A stretch of DNA of 64,000 bases from an uncultured Flavobacteriaceae bacterium. Lineage in GTDB: Bacteria > Bacteroidota > Bacteroidia > Flavobacteriales > Flavobacteriaceae. Within the stretch, counting starts at the first letter, position 1. Each line of letters starts with the position of its first letter. This document shows, piece by piece, positions 55,743 through 64,000 of the stretch. A program made the translations under genes and the position numbers. The notes beneath the pieces are model-generated. The model was not told the DNA's origin. It was given only the letters and a program-made list of their open reading frames with translations, and made no database searches. Where the stretch lies: contig CALSRG010000001.1 of assembly GCA_943788695.1 (NCBI GenBank), positions 744,001-808,000 of the forward strand, in the 5' to 3' direction.

Positions 55743-56567
55743 ATGGGTGGTTTGAAACAATTTTTCCAACTGTATATCAATGGTAGTGTCCACGTGGCAT
55801 TTTCGGCTGCGGCGTTAACTTGGTTGACTTACTTAGAAGTAGGTGTTTTACCCAATTTTAAAGTGATAGGTATTGTATTTTGTGCAACAATTGCAGGGTA
55901 TAATTTTATAAAATATTTTGGTCTTGCCAGCACTCATCACCGAAATATCACACCTCAAATAAAGCGAATTTTATGGCTTTCTATAGTTTCAATTTTGGGA
56001 ATACTCATTTTACTTGTCAGTTTAAAGTGGCCTGTCGTGATTGTTTTATTGATGTCGAGCTTAGTTACTTTTTTATATGCCAGGCCTCTAGGTTTGAAAA
56101 ATCTTGTGATTCATGACCAAAACTTGAGAGAAGTTTCGGGATTGAAAATTTTTATCATCGCTGCAGTTTGGACAAGCATGACCGTCCTTATACCATTTAT
56201 TGATATTCAAATTTCATTTGATCAATTCGGATGGATTTATTTAACGCAACGCTACATTTTTATAATGGCTTTGGTGCTGCCTTTTGATATTCGTGATACT
56301 ATTTATGATCAAATTCGATTAGCGACTATTCCTCAAATTTTAGGATTGATTGGAACAAAAATTGTTGGTGTTTTTGGAACAATGATCGTGGTGTTTTTAA
56401 CATTTTATATTGACATTGACATTATTCCAATGTTGATCGCTTGTTTATTATTGACGCTTTCAATCCTTTTGAGCAATGCGAAACGACCGTTTTACTTCAC
56501 GGCTTTTTGGGTAGAGGGAATTCCATTAATTTGGTTGAGTTCTTTATTATTAAGCAGGTTAGATTAA
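55743..56567 (+). CDS. UbiA-like membrane protein without the first Asp motif
   Basis: A 274-residue polytopic membrane protein with about eight hydrophobic segments and a UbiA-like layout. The second Asp-rich motif is present as PFDIRDTIYDQIRL (about 177-190). The first motif, normally NxxxDxxxD after helix 2, is replaced by GYNFIKYFGLASTHH, with no acidic residue in it. A prenyltransferase would need that motif to hold magnesium and the diphosphate, so the activity is doubtful. Similar proteins are widespread in Flavobacteriia, usually annotated as hypothetical. It is convergent with, and overlaps by 9 bp, the M3 peptidase gene. Confidence 0.75.
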   Translation: MGGLKQFFQLYINGSVHVAFSAAALTWLTYLEVGVLPNFKVIGIVFCATIAGYNFIKYFGLASTHHRNITPQIKRILWLSIVSILGILILLVSLKWPVVIVLLMSSLVTFLYARPLGLKNLVIHDQNLREVSGLKIFIIAAVWTSMTVLIPFIDIQISFDQFGWIYLTQRYIFIMALVLPFDIRDTIYDQIRLATIPQILGLIGTKIVGVFGTMIVVFLTFYIDIDIIPMLIACLLLTLSILLSNAKRPFYFTAFWVEGIPLIWLSSLLLSRLD

Positions 56568-58583
56568 TCCTGCGCGCTTTAAGAGTGGTTCAGTTTTTGG
56601 AGATCTGCCTCTAAAATTTTTATAAAGCACTGCTGGTTTTTCGGTGCCACCCAAGCTTAAAAGTGTTTTGAATTTAAGTGCAACCTCCGGATTAAAAATC
56701 CCTTTCGATTTAAAATAGTCGTATGCATCTGCGTCCAAAACTTCAGCCCATTTATAACTGTAGTAACCTGCAGCATAGCCGCCCTGGAAGATATGTGAAA
56801 ATCCTGTGCTTGTACAAACAGAATTGACTTTCGGAAAAAGAGTCATATCCTTAATAACTTCAGTTTCGTGGTCTTTGACAGATTTTATTTTGTCAGCAGT
56901 TTTATTGTGCCAACTCAAATCCAATTTGGCCAAACTTAATTGTCTTAAAAATTGAATACCTTCTAGAAAATTCCCGCTGGCTTTTATTTTTTCAACGATC
57001 TCCAAAGGAATATCTTCTCCAGTTTGATAGTGTTTAGCAAAAATGGCAAGTGCTTCGGGTTCGTAGCACCAATTTTCAAAAATTTGACTTGGTAATTCAA
57101 CAAAATCCCAAGCAACACTAGTACCAGATAACCCAGGGAAGGTGGTTTGAGCCAAAATATTGTGCAAGGCATGACCAAACTCATGGAACAGTGTGGAAAC
57201 TTCTCGAAAACTCAATAAAGAAGTTTGCTCTCCCGATGGTTCACTGAAATTACATACGACAGAGGCATGAGGTCGCTCATTGATGCCATTTTGTCGATAT
57301 TGAGTTTTGTATGATGTTGCCCATGCTCCAGCGCGTTTACCAGGTCGTGGAAAAAAGTCAGTGTAAAGAATGGCGGTCAATTCACCTTTACCATCTCTTA
57401 CCTCATAGGCTTTGACTTCTTTATGATAGACATCAATGTTTTCATTTCGCTCAAAGCGTAAATCATACAACCTTTGAATGATTTCAAACACTCCATCGAC
57501 AACTTGCTCAATAGGAAAATAAGGTTTGAGCGCTTCGCTATCAAAATCAAAAAGTTTCTGTTTAAGTTTTTCAGCATAAAAGCTAAAATCCCAAGATTGC
57601 AATATTTCAGGACCCCCAATTGATTGAGTAAAGGCATGCAATTGATCAAACTCTCTAATCGCTGCCGGCTTCGCATAGGCTTTAAGGTTCTCTAGAAAAT
57701 CCATCACGTTCTCTGGAGTTTCTGCCATTCGGTTTTCCAAAACAAAATGTGCATAACTGTCGTAGCCCAATAATTTTGAACGCTCTAACCTTAGCTTAGA
57801 TATTTTTAAAACTAGTTCTTCTGTATTGTTTTCGTTGGCTTGAGCACCCTGAGCACCAAACGCTTTGTAAAGTTTTTCACGTAATGATCTGTTAGTGGCA
57901 TAAGTCATAAAGGCTCGGTAACTTGGATAATCTAAGGTGATAAGCCATCCAGTTTTTCCTGCTTTTTCAGCTTTGAATGAGGCGATTTGCTTTTCTCGCT
58001 CAGGCAAGCCTTGAACATCAGACTCGTTGGTTAAGTGCATCTCGAATGCGTTCGTATCGGCCAATACCCGTCGCCCAAATTCAATAGCAGACTGGCTCAA
58101 TTGATTGTCAATGGCCCGCAACTGAGCTTGTTGAACATTATTTAATAAAGCGCCATTTCTGACAAATCTCTTGTAAGTTTTTTCTAAAAGAATACGTTCT
58201 TCTGAAGAATATTCTTGCTGGTCACGATTGTTATAAACCCGTTTAATTCTTGCGAATAAACCAGAATTCATAATGATATCATTTTGAAATGCTGTTAAAA
58301 TTGGTCCAATTTCAGCTGCTTGGGATTGAAGATTGTCGTTTGTTTCTGCCGAGTTCAGATTAAAGAATATACGACTGACCCGACCGAGTTTTTGCCCAGA
58401 ATAATCCAAAGCTGCGATTGTATTATCGAAGGTTGCGGACTCATTATTATTAGTAATAGCATCAATATCATCCTGAGCGCTCTCTAAAGCAATTTTGACA
58501 GCTGCTGTGAATTGGGTGGTATCAATGTTAGAAAAAGGAACGGTGTCAAACGGCGTTTGAAAATCTTGTAACAGTATGTCCAT
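56559..58583 (-). CDS. M3-family metallopeptidase (oligopeptidase A / Dcp-like)
   Basis: A zinc peptidase that degrades short peptides in the cytoplasm; no signal peptide is seen at the N-terminus (MDILLQDFQTPFDTVPF). The 674 residues are largely helical; the zinc site is FHEFGHALHNIL (HExxH, His about 467 and 471) with the third ligand Glu in SWDFVELPSQ-like VAWDFVELPSQIFENW. The segment GFSHIFQGGYAAGYYSYKWAE near the C-terminus is typical of the family. It is the last gene of purK-purE-M3 (11 bp after purE). Confidence 0.93.
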   Translation of the reverse strand: MDILLQDFQTPFDTVPFSNIDTTQFTAAVKIALESAQDDIDAITNNNESATFDNTIAALDYSGQKLGRVSRIFFNLNSAETNDNLQSQAAEIGPILTAFQNDIIMNSGLFARIKRVYNNRDQQEYSSEERILLEKTYKRFVRNGALLNNVQQAQLRAIDNQLSQSAIEFGRRVLADTNAFEMHLTNESDVQGLPEREKQIASFKAEKAGKTGWLITLDYPSYRAFMTYATNRSLREKLYKAFGAQGAQANENNTEELVLKISKLRLERSKLLGYDSYAHFVLENRMAETPENVMDFLENLKAYAKPAAIREFDQLHAFTQSIGGPEILQSWDFSFYAEKLKQKLFDFDSEALKPYFPIEQVVDGVFEIIQRLYDLRFERNENIDVYHKEVKAYEVRDGKGELTAILYTDFFPRPGKRAGAWATSYKTQYRQNGINERPHASVVCNFSEPSGEQTSLLSFREVSTLFHEFGHALHNILAQTTFPGLSGTSVAWDFVELPSQIFENWCYEPEALAIFAKHYQTGEDIPLEIVEKIKASGNFLEGIQFLRQLSLAKLDLSWHNKTADKIKSVKDHETEVIKDMTLFPKVNSVCTSTGFSHIFQGGYAAGYYSYKWAEVLDADAYDYFKSKGIFNPEVALKFKTLLSLGGTEKPAVLYKNFRGRSPKTEPLLKRAGLI

Positions 58584-58594
58584 TTTAGGCGTTC

Positions 58595-59086
58595 TTATTT
58601 TTTGGAGGTCAACTTTGACGAGGCTTTTTCTACTATGGTTCTGAGACCTTCTTTGTAGGTTAAGATTTTATCTAAAGTGCATTTGTCCGAAGTTCCGATG
58701 ATTTGAGCAGCAAGGATTCCCGCATTTTTAGCCCCATTTAAGGCAACAGTTGCCACTGGCACACCACCTGGCATTTGTAAAATGGATAACACAGAATCCC
58801 ATCCGTCAATAGAATTTCTAGATTTGATTGGCACTCCAATCACTGGTAGGGGTGATAAAGCGGCGATCATACCTGGCAAATGGGCTGCGCCACCAGCACC
58901 AGCGATAATAACCTGAAGCCCCCGAGTGTGGGCATTTTTACCGTAGTCCATTAATTTTTCGGGTGTGCGGTGTGCTGAGACGATATCCACTTCGATTTCA
59001 ATATCAAATCCATTGAGGATGTCAATTGCCTCTTGCATGATTGGCAAATCGCTGTCGCTCCCCATAATGATTCCTACTAGAGCCAT
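58595..59086 (-). CDS. purE: N5-carboxyaminoimidazole ribonucleotide mutase
   Basis: Moves the carboxyl group from N5 to C4 of the imidazole in purine synthesis. The 163 residues show the N-terminal GIIMGSDSDLP (substrate phosphate site), the SAHRTPEKL motif with the catalytic His, and AGAGGAAHLPGMIAALSPLP, all standard for class I PurE. It starts 3 bp after the purK stop, and PurK makes its substrate, so the two are one functional unit. Confidence 0.97.
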   Translation of the reverse strand: MALVGIIMGSDSDLPIMQEAIDILNGFDIEIEVDIVSAHRTPEKLMDYGKNAHTRGLQVIIAGAGGAAHLPGMIAALSPLPVIGVPIKSRNSIDGWDSVLSILQMPGGVPVATVALNGAKNAGILAAQIIGTSDKCTLDKILTYKEGLRTIVEKASSKLTSKK

Positions 59087-59089
59087 ATC

Positions 59090-60244
59090 TTATTTTGTTT
59101 TTACGATTAACTGGTCTTTAATATTTTTCGCTATTTGGAGCGCTTCGTCAACGGTTGGAGCAACTACCGTACAATGTCCCATTTTCCTAAACGGCCGAGT
59201 TTCGGCTTTACCGTAGATATGAACCGACACACCATTTTGAGCTAGGGCTTTTTCAATATTTTCATAATATACTGGTCCCGTAAATCCTTCGGCACCCACC
59301 AAATTGACCATTACGCCTGCGGCTTTAGAATTGGTGCTCCCTAATGGTAAATCAAGAACAGTTCTTAAATGCTGCTCAAATTGAGAGGTATAAGACGATT
59401 CAATGGTATGGTGACCCGAATTGTGAGTGCGTGGCGCTACTTCATTCACCAAAATATCACCCTCTTTGGTCAAAAACATTTCAACAGCTAATAAACCAAC
59501 ATGTTCAAATGCGGCAGCTACTTTTAAGGCGATCAATTCAGCTTTTTTTGCAATATCATTAGAGATACGTGCAGGACAAATAACAAAAGTCACTTGATTT
59601 GCCTCTGGATGAAAATCCATTTCCACGACTGGATACAATTTCATTTCGCCAGATGGACGACGGGCTACGGTTACGGCCAATTCCATTTCGAAATCAATGA
59701 CCGTCTCAGCGATACAAGAATTGTTTGGTAAATTGTCAATATCACTACGATTTTTGATCATTTTAACACCATTGCCATCGTAACCAAATTGAGCACTTTT
59801 CCATACAAATGGAAAATCAAGAGCCTCATTGTCGATAGCATGAAGCATTTCGTCTTTATAAGCAAAACGTTGAAAAGGTGCAGTGGGTAGGTTATTGTCG
59901 ACGTAAAATAATTTTTGGGTAGCTTTATTTTGAATGGTTCTTAAAGTTTCAGACGACGGATACACTTTAACTCCCCGTTTTTCAAGAACTTGAAGGGCAT
60001 CGGCATTGACGTTTTCAATTTCTATGGTGAGAACATCTACATCTTGACCAAAGTTTACTACTGTATCAAAATCCATCAAATCGCCTTGAACAAAATAGTT
60101 GCATGCCAATCTTGAGGGGGCTTCGCTACTTGGGTCGAGGACTTTTGTAGCGATGTCCATTTTTCGCGTTTCGGTGAGCAACATTTTACCCAACTGACCA
60201 CCGCCCAGTATGCCTAAAGTGAAAGAAGATGAGTAATATTCCAT
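59090..60244 (-). CDS. purK: N5-carboxyaminoimidazole ribonucleotide synthase
   Basis: An ATP-grasp enzyme that carboxylates 5-aminoimidazole ribonucleotide with bicarbonate. The 384 residues begin with LGILGGGQLGKML, followed by the ATP-grasp domain (FPFVWKSAQFGYDGNG-type loop at about 135-150) and NEVAPRTHNSGHHTIE (about 265). The frame is open to a TTG at 60268, which lies inside the promoter block; the ATG at 60244 is therefore used. It heads the purK-purE-M3 operon. Confidence 0.96.
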   Translation of the reverse strand: MEYYSSSFTLGILGGGQLGKMLLTETRKMDIATKVLDPSSEAPSRLACNYFVQGDLMDFDTVVNFGQDVDVLTIEIENVNADALQVLEKRGVKVYPSSETLRTIQNKATQKLFYVDNNLPTAPFQRFAYKDEMLHAIDNEALDFPFVWKSAQFGYDGNGVKMIKNRSDIDNLPNNSCIAETVIDFEMELAVTVARRPSGEMKLYPVVEMDFHPEANQVTFVICPARISNDIAKKAELIALKVAAAFEHVGLLAVEMFLTKEGDILVNEVAPRTHNSGHHTIESSYTSQFEQHLRTVLDLPLGSTNSKAAGVMVNLVGAEGFTGPVYYENIEKALAQNGVSVHIYGKAETRPFRKMGHCTVVAPTVDEALQIAKNIKDQLIVKTK

Positions 60245-60263
60245 ATTAATGATGGCATGAGAT

Positions 60264-60282
60264 TGCAAAAATACGGTTTATT
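60264..60282 (-). promoter_or_regulatory. purK promoter block, identical to that of era
   Basis: On the minus strand this reads AATAAACCGTATTTTTGCA, the same 19 bases as 35845-35863, with a perfect TATTTTTG -7 box. It ends 19 bp before the purK ATG at 60244. Confidence 0.65.
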
Positions 60283-60417
60283 GATGAATTGCCCCTAATT
60301 TTGATGTCTTCAAAAAATAACCTCAGATTCAATTTTGCCTGAAGCCGATTAAATTGTCTAAGTGAGAGGATAATTGAAGTCATTTATTTAGCGACGTCCT
60401 CGTGCCGTGGATTTCAT

Positions 60418-60425
60418 TATCTTTG
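60418..60425 (+). promoter_or_regulatory. -7 box TATCTTTG of adk
   Basis: A perfect TAnnTTTG, 19 bp before the ATG at 60445. The rest of the 60283-60417 gap shows no gene or RNA structure that I can recognise. Confidence 0.55.
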
Positions 60426-60444
60426 TTCACTTAATTGTATTCTC

Positions 60445-61029
60445 ATGCCTATTCAAATGACCATCATTGTGCTTTTTGGCCCTCCTGGGGCCGGCAAGGG
60501 TACCCAAGCTAGTTTTTTAAAAGAACGATTCGGTTTGGTGCATATTTCAACCGGTGATGTCTTTAGAAGTAACATTAAAAACGAGACAGCCTTAGGGAAA
60601 TTGGCTCAATCCTTCATGGATGAAGGTAACCTTGTTCCAGATCAAGTCACTATAGATATGTTGAGTGCTGAGGTGGATAAAAACCATGATGCTAATGGAT
60701 TTCTATTTGATGGTTTTCCAAGAACAGTTGCACAAGCCGAGGCCTTAGATGTTTTGCTAGACAACTACCAAACAAACATTACGGCAATGGTAGCTTTAGA
60801 AGTCCCTGATCAATTGCTTGTGGAGCGATTATTGGAGCGTGGCAAAACGAGCGGACGGCCTGATGATGCGAATACTGAAATTATTCAAAATCGGATAAAA
60901 GCCTATTATACCAATACAGCAATTTTGAAATCCTACTACGAGTCTCAAAATAAATACTTTGGTGTTAATGGCGTCGGCAGTATTAATGAGATTACTGAAC
61001 GCTTGCAAGAACTGATTAACAGTTTCTAA
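60445..61029 (+). CDS. adk: Adenylate kinase (short-LID form)
   Basis: Interconverts ATP + AMP and 2 ADP. The 194 residues contain the P-loop GPPGAGKGT (about 12-20), the AMP-binding ISTGDVFRS and DGFPRTVAQA, and a short LID region (ERGKTSGRPDDA) with no zinc Cys, so it is the short form usual in Bacteroidota. ATG 60445 is used; ATG 60457 would begin MTIIVLFGPPG and is equally plausible. The obg gene follows 9 bp downstream. Confidence 0.96.
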   Translation: MPIQMTIIVLFGPPGAGKGTQASFLKERFGLVHISTGDVFRSNIKNETALGKLAQSFMDEGNLVPDQVTIDMLSAEVDKNHDANGFLFDGFPRTVAQAEALDVLLDNYQTNITAMVALEVPDQLLVERLLERGKTSGRPDDANTEIIQNRIKAYYTNTAILKSYYESQNKYFGVNGVGSINEITERLQELINSF

Positions 61030-61038
61030 ACTAGATTC

Positions 61039-62037
61039 ATGACCGAGGGAAATTTTGTCGACTATATTAAAATTTATTGTACTTCAGGAAATGGAGGCAA
61101 GGGCTCGGTGCATCTACATCGTGAAAAATTTATTACTAAAGGAGGCCCTGACGGCGGTGATGGCGGACGTGGAGGTCATATTTATGTTAGAGGTTCGTCA
61201 AATCTTTGGACCTTGTTTCATCTGAAATTTAAACAACATTTTAGAGCGGGTCATGGTGGACATGGAAGTAAAAACCGAAGCACTGGGGCTGATGGTGAAG
61301 ATCTATATATCGATGTGCCATTGGGGACAGTAATTCGTGATTTTGAAACTAAAGACATCTTATTTGAATTGACCGATGATGGTGAAGCCGTGATCTTATG
61401 TGAAGGAGGGAAAGGTGGTTTGGGTAATTGGCACTTTAGGTCACCTACAAATCAAACACCGCGTTATGCACAACCTGGTATTCCATTAGAGGAAAAAACG
61501 GTCATCCTAGAACTTAAAATCCTTGCCGATGTAGGATTGGTTGGTTTTCCCAATGCTGGTAAATCGACCTTGCTAGCTGCTATTACAGCCGCTAAACCAA
61601 AAATTGCGGATTACGAGTTTACCACTCTCAAACCCAATTTGGGTATTGTGGCCTATCGTGATTACCAATCTTTTGTAATGGCCGATATCCCAGGAATAAT
61701 AGAAGGTGCTGCAGAAGGCCGTGGTTTAGGACATTATTTTTTACGTCACATTGAGCGCAATGCGGTTCTTTTATTTATGATCCCATCTGATAGTAAAGAT
61801 ATTCGTGAATCTTATGACGTCCTTTTAGATGAATTACGTCGATATAACCCTGAAATGCTAGATAAACAGAGATTTGTAGCGATTTCAAAATGCGACCTTC
61901 TCGACGAAGAGTTGCGTGACGAACTCACGGCTCAATTAAAAGAAGAATTACCGGTTCCTTTTATGCTGATTTCTGCTATTGCACAACAGGGATTGATGGA
62001 ATTAAAAGATAAATTATGGTTGGCTTTACAAGACTAA
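61039..62037 (+). CDS. obg: GTPase Obg (CgtA)
   Basis: A ribosome-associated GTPase involved in 50S assembly and stress control. The glycine-rich Obg fold occupies about residues 1-158 ([33 protein letters not shown]), followed by the G domain with [10 protein letters not shown] (about 167), [16 protein letters not shown] and SKCD. The length of 332 is usual; no extra C-terminal domain is present. Its 3' end overlaps the next gene by 22 bp. Confidence 0.97.
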   Translation: MTEGNFVDYIKIYCTSGNGGKGSVHLHREKFITKGGPDGGDGGRGGHIYVRGSSNLWTLFHLKFKQHFRAGHGGHGSKNRSTGADGEDLYIDVPLGTVIRDFETKDILFELTDDGEAVILCEGGKGGLGNWHFRSPTNQTPRYAQPGIPLEEKTVILELKILADVGLVGFPNAGKSTLLAAITAAKPKIADYEFTTLKPNLGIVAYRDYQSFVMADIPGIIEGAAEGRGLGHYFLRHIERNAVLLFMIPSDSKDIRESYDVLLDELRRYNPEMLDKQRFVAISKCDLLDEELRDELTAQLKEELPVPFMLISAIAQQGLMELKDKLWLALQD

Positions 62038-62834
62038 TCTGCATAGTAGCTACTGTTTTCCTTTTTCCCATACTTATGCTAGGTCAGTCGTCAGATCTAT
62101 TAAAGTTGGAAGCAAAAGCTGATGCGCAGTGTCGTAACGGCGAATGGGAGTTGGCTTCAAAAAACTATAAAGCCTTAATTGTAAGTGACCCAAAAACAGC
62201 TAGATATTATTACAAGCTTGGCGGGGTTATTGGAAAAATAGCTCAAAACGCAAATGTTTTTAAAGCTATGGGACTGGTGGATGATGCAAAAGAAGCATTG
62301 TTAAAAGCCCTTGAGTTACAACCGAATTATCTTGAAGTTATATGGGCCCAGACTGAATTGTATACTCAATTACCTGGTATTCTGGGTGGAGGTAAATCTG
62401 CTGCATTAACGTTTGCTGAAAAAATAGTAGCCATTGATCCTGCTATCGGAGCATTGGCCCGGTCAAAGATTTATGATTACTATGATGACAAGATTCTCAG
62501 AGAACAGGCAAATCAAATTGTATTGAGTTTATCCACGGATTGGTGTTCGGGATCAAATTGCATGCATGCCAATGCGGTTCACTTTGCCTATGGCAAAGCT
62601 GCATATCAAAATTTATCCCAACAATCAAAAGGCATTTTATTTTTAAAACGATTTTGTAAGGAATATAGTGCGATTGACCAATCCACCATTGAAGAGGCCT
62701 ACTTACTGATAGCACATCTATCATATCAAATTGAGGACTTTGACCAAGCAAAAACATATGTTAATTTAGCTTTAACAAACGAGCCCAATTGGGATGAAGC
62801 CTTGTCTTTGAAACAAAAAATATACTCGAAATGA
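62016..62834 (+). CDS. Exported TPR-repeat protein
   Basis: A 272-residue protein with a Sec signal peptide ([20 protein letters not shown]) and helical tetratricopeptide-like repeats over most of its length, for example [32 protein letters not shown] units near residues 40, 90 and 225. It has one Cys pair (WCSGSNC, about 177-183). Such proteins are scaffolds; no enzymatic motif is visible. It begins within the obg 3' end and ends in an ATGA overlap with mpl, so it is translationally coupled to both. Confidence 0.8.
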   Translation: MVGFTRLICIVATVFLFPILMLGQSSDLLKLEAKADAQCRNGEWELASKNYKALIVSDPKTARYYYKLGGVIGKIAQNANVFKAMGLVDDAKEALLKALELQPNYLEVIWAQTELYTQLPGILGGGKSAALTFAEKIVAIDPAIGALARSKIYDYYDDKILREQANQIVLSLSTDWCSGSNCMHANAVHFAYGKAAYQNLSQQSKGILFLKRFCKEYSAIDQSTIEEAYLLIAHLSYQIEDFDQAKTYVNLALTNEPNWDEALSLKQKIYSK

Positions 62835-64000
62835 AGGTGCATTTTATTGCTATCGGAGGATCGGCCATGCACAATTTAGCTATTGCTTTGCACCTAAAAG
62901 GTGATGAAGTTAGTGGAAGTGATGATGCTATTTTTGAGCCATCTAAATCTAGATTGGCCCAGTATGGTTTGTTACCAAAAAAGACGGGTTGGTTTCCAGA
63001 CAAATTAGATTCAAGTATTGATGCTATTATTCTGGGGATGCATGCAAAACCTGAAAACCCAGAACTTCTGACAGCCCAAGATTTGGGTTTGACTATTTAT
63101 TCCTACCCAGAATATATATACCATCAATCTAAAAACAAAACTCGGGTAGTAATAGGGGGTAGTCATGGCAAAACGACGATCACAGCGATGATTTTACATG
63201 TCCTTCATTTTCACAACAAAGAAATTGATTTTATGGTTGGCGCTCAGTTAGATGGTTTTGACGTCATGGTGCAACTTTCTGATCACAATGATTTTATTTT
63301 ACTGGAAGGAGATGAATATCTAAGTTCACCCATCGACCACAGACCGAAATTTCACTGGTATAGACCTAATGTCGCCTTAATTAGCGGCATTGCTTGGGAT
63401 CATATTAATGTATTTCCCACTTTTGAATCTTATTTAGAACAGTTTAAGATATTTATTGATACAATCGTAGCTGGGGGCAGTTTGATCTATAATTCTGAAG
63501 ATGAGGTTTTAAGTACTTTGGTGGAGCAATCTGAAAATCCTATCAGGAAATTACCTTATAGGACAAGTTCATATACTATTGAAAATGGACAAACTTTTTT
63601 GGAAACCTCTGAAGGACTAATGCCTATTGAATTGTTTGGAGCTCATAATTTGAGCAATTTAGCAGGTGCAAAATGGATTTGCCAACAAATGGGTGTTGAT
63701 GAAGATGATTTTTATGAAGCTGTATCCAGTTTTAAAGGTGCGAGTAAACGGTTAGAACGATTGGCTTTCACCACCAATGGAGTAATTTTTAAAGATTTTG
63801 CACATGCTCCAAGCAAGGTCACAGCAACTACCATAGCGGTTCGCAATCAGTTTCCTGATCATCATTTTATAACATGCTTGGAATTGCACACATTCAGCAG
63901 TTTGAATCCTAATTTCATTAATGAATACAGAGGCTCGTTGGATAGTGCAGATCAAGCAGTTGTATTTTATACCCCTAATGCTGTTGCCTTAAAAGGCCTT
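62831..64000 (+). CDS. mpl: Murein peptide ligase (3' end beyond window)
   Basis: Recycles murein tripeptide by joining it to UDP-N-acetylmuramic acid. I translated 390 codons by hand; the frame is open to the window end. The Mur-ligase N-domain begins [20 protein letters not shown], the ATP loop is VIGGSHGKTTIT (about 112-123), ILLEGDEYLSSPID (about 157) and the HINVFPTFESY region are typical of Mpl rather than MurC. KDFAHAPSKV begins the C-terminal domain. The start overlaps the TPR stop (ATGA). Confidence 0.92.
   Translation, partial: MKVHFIAIGGSAMHNLAIALHLKGDEVSGSDDAIFEPSKSRLAQYGLLPKKTGWFPDKLDSSIDAIILGMHAKPENPELLTAQDLGLTIYSYPEYIYHQSKNKTRVVIGGSHGKTTITAMILHVLHFHNKEIDFMVGAQLDGFDVMVQLSDHNDFILLEGDEYLSSPIDHRPKFHWYRPNVALISGIAWDHINVFPTFESYLEQFKIFIDTIVAGGSLIYNSEDEVLSTLVEQSENPIRKLPYRTSSYTIENGQTFLETSEGLMPIELFGAHNLSNLAGAKWICQQMGVDEDDFYEAVSSFKGASKRLERLAFTTNGVIFKDFAHAPSKVTATTIAVRNQFPDHHFITCLELHTFSSLNPNFINEYRGSLDSADQAVVFYTPNAVALKGL

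Noticed and set aside
60283..60417. Possible small RNA or gene in the purK/adk gap.
   Set aside because: The longest open frame is about a dozen codons and no stable hairpin or tRNA-like fold is visible.

Overview
The window is chromosomal DNA from a member of the Bacteroidota, most likely a marine Flavobacteriaceae. The evidence is a SusC/SusD/SusE outer-membrane system with a LacI-type regulator, mevalonate-pathway genes, an arsenosugar gene cluster, low GC, and promoters of the Bacteroidota type (-7 box TAnnTTTG, few Shine-Dalgarno sites). I see no tRNA, rRNA, insertion sequence, phage gene or CRISPR array. Genes are tightly packed, and both window edges cut a gene.

Region 1 (1-21045) is a complete alpha-glucan (starch/maltodextrin) utilisation locus. 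On the minus strand a SusC transporter, a SusD-like lipoprotein carrying an inserted starch-binding domain, a SusE-like lipoprotein with three starch-binding repeats and a large secreted GH13 amylase (cut by the left edge) capture and cut glucan at the cell surface. Divergently, a LacI-family regulator precedes a plus-strand group: maltose-type MFS permease, beta-phosphoglucomutase, GH65 maltose phosphorylase, GH13 neopullulanase-like lipoprotein, esterase-like lipoprotein, GH31 alpha-glucosidase and a second GH13 lipoprotein. Maltose would be split by phosphate and beta-glucose-1-P turned into glucose-6-P. A perfect palindromic LacI-type operator lies between the two arms, and the susC and permease leaders share a promoter-like 13-mer.

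Region 2 (21060-25387) holds a small membrane-protein gene broken by an in-frame amber codon, diphosphomevalonate decarboxylase, a mevalonate-kinase-type GHMP kinase, a UbiA prenyltransferase and an RsuA-like pseudouridine synthase whose catalytic Asp is replaced by Gly.

Region 3 (25374-35683, all minus) is a ten-gene operon. Its first five genes are the recognised arsenosugar set: peroxidase-like protein, radical SAM ArsS, TIGR04282-type glycosyltransferase, purine nucleoside phosphorylase and ArsM. It continues almost without gaps into a flavin oxidoreductase, a membrane polyferredoxin, two GT2 glycosyltransferases and a GT-C mannosyltransferase-like protein. This extension is the best candidate here for an undescribed pathway branch: redox supply plus lipid-linked glycosylation of an arsenosugar.

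Region 4 (35845-43554): era, then a five-gene trans-4-hydroxy-L-proline degradation operon (deaminase, 2-oxoglutarate semialdehyde dehydrogenase, DUF885 metallohydrolase lipoprotein, epimerase, FAD-dependent D-hydroxyproline dehydrogenase), then a dodecin gene frameshifted at a run of seven G.

Region 5 (43609-64000) is mostly core genes: der, a MerR regulator, an M23 peptidase, alaS, an aromatic amino acid hydroxylase with a long C-terminal extension, a GT2, a FabH-like ketosynthase, gcvP, a UbiA-like membrane protein, an M3 peptidase, purE, purK, adk, obg, a TPR protein and mpl (cut by the right edge). Four convergent gene pairs in regions 2-5 abut or overlap with no visible terminator. A 19-base identical promoter block precedes both era and purK.
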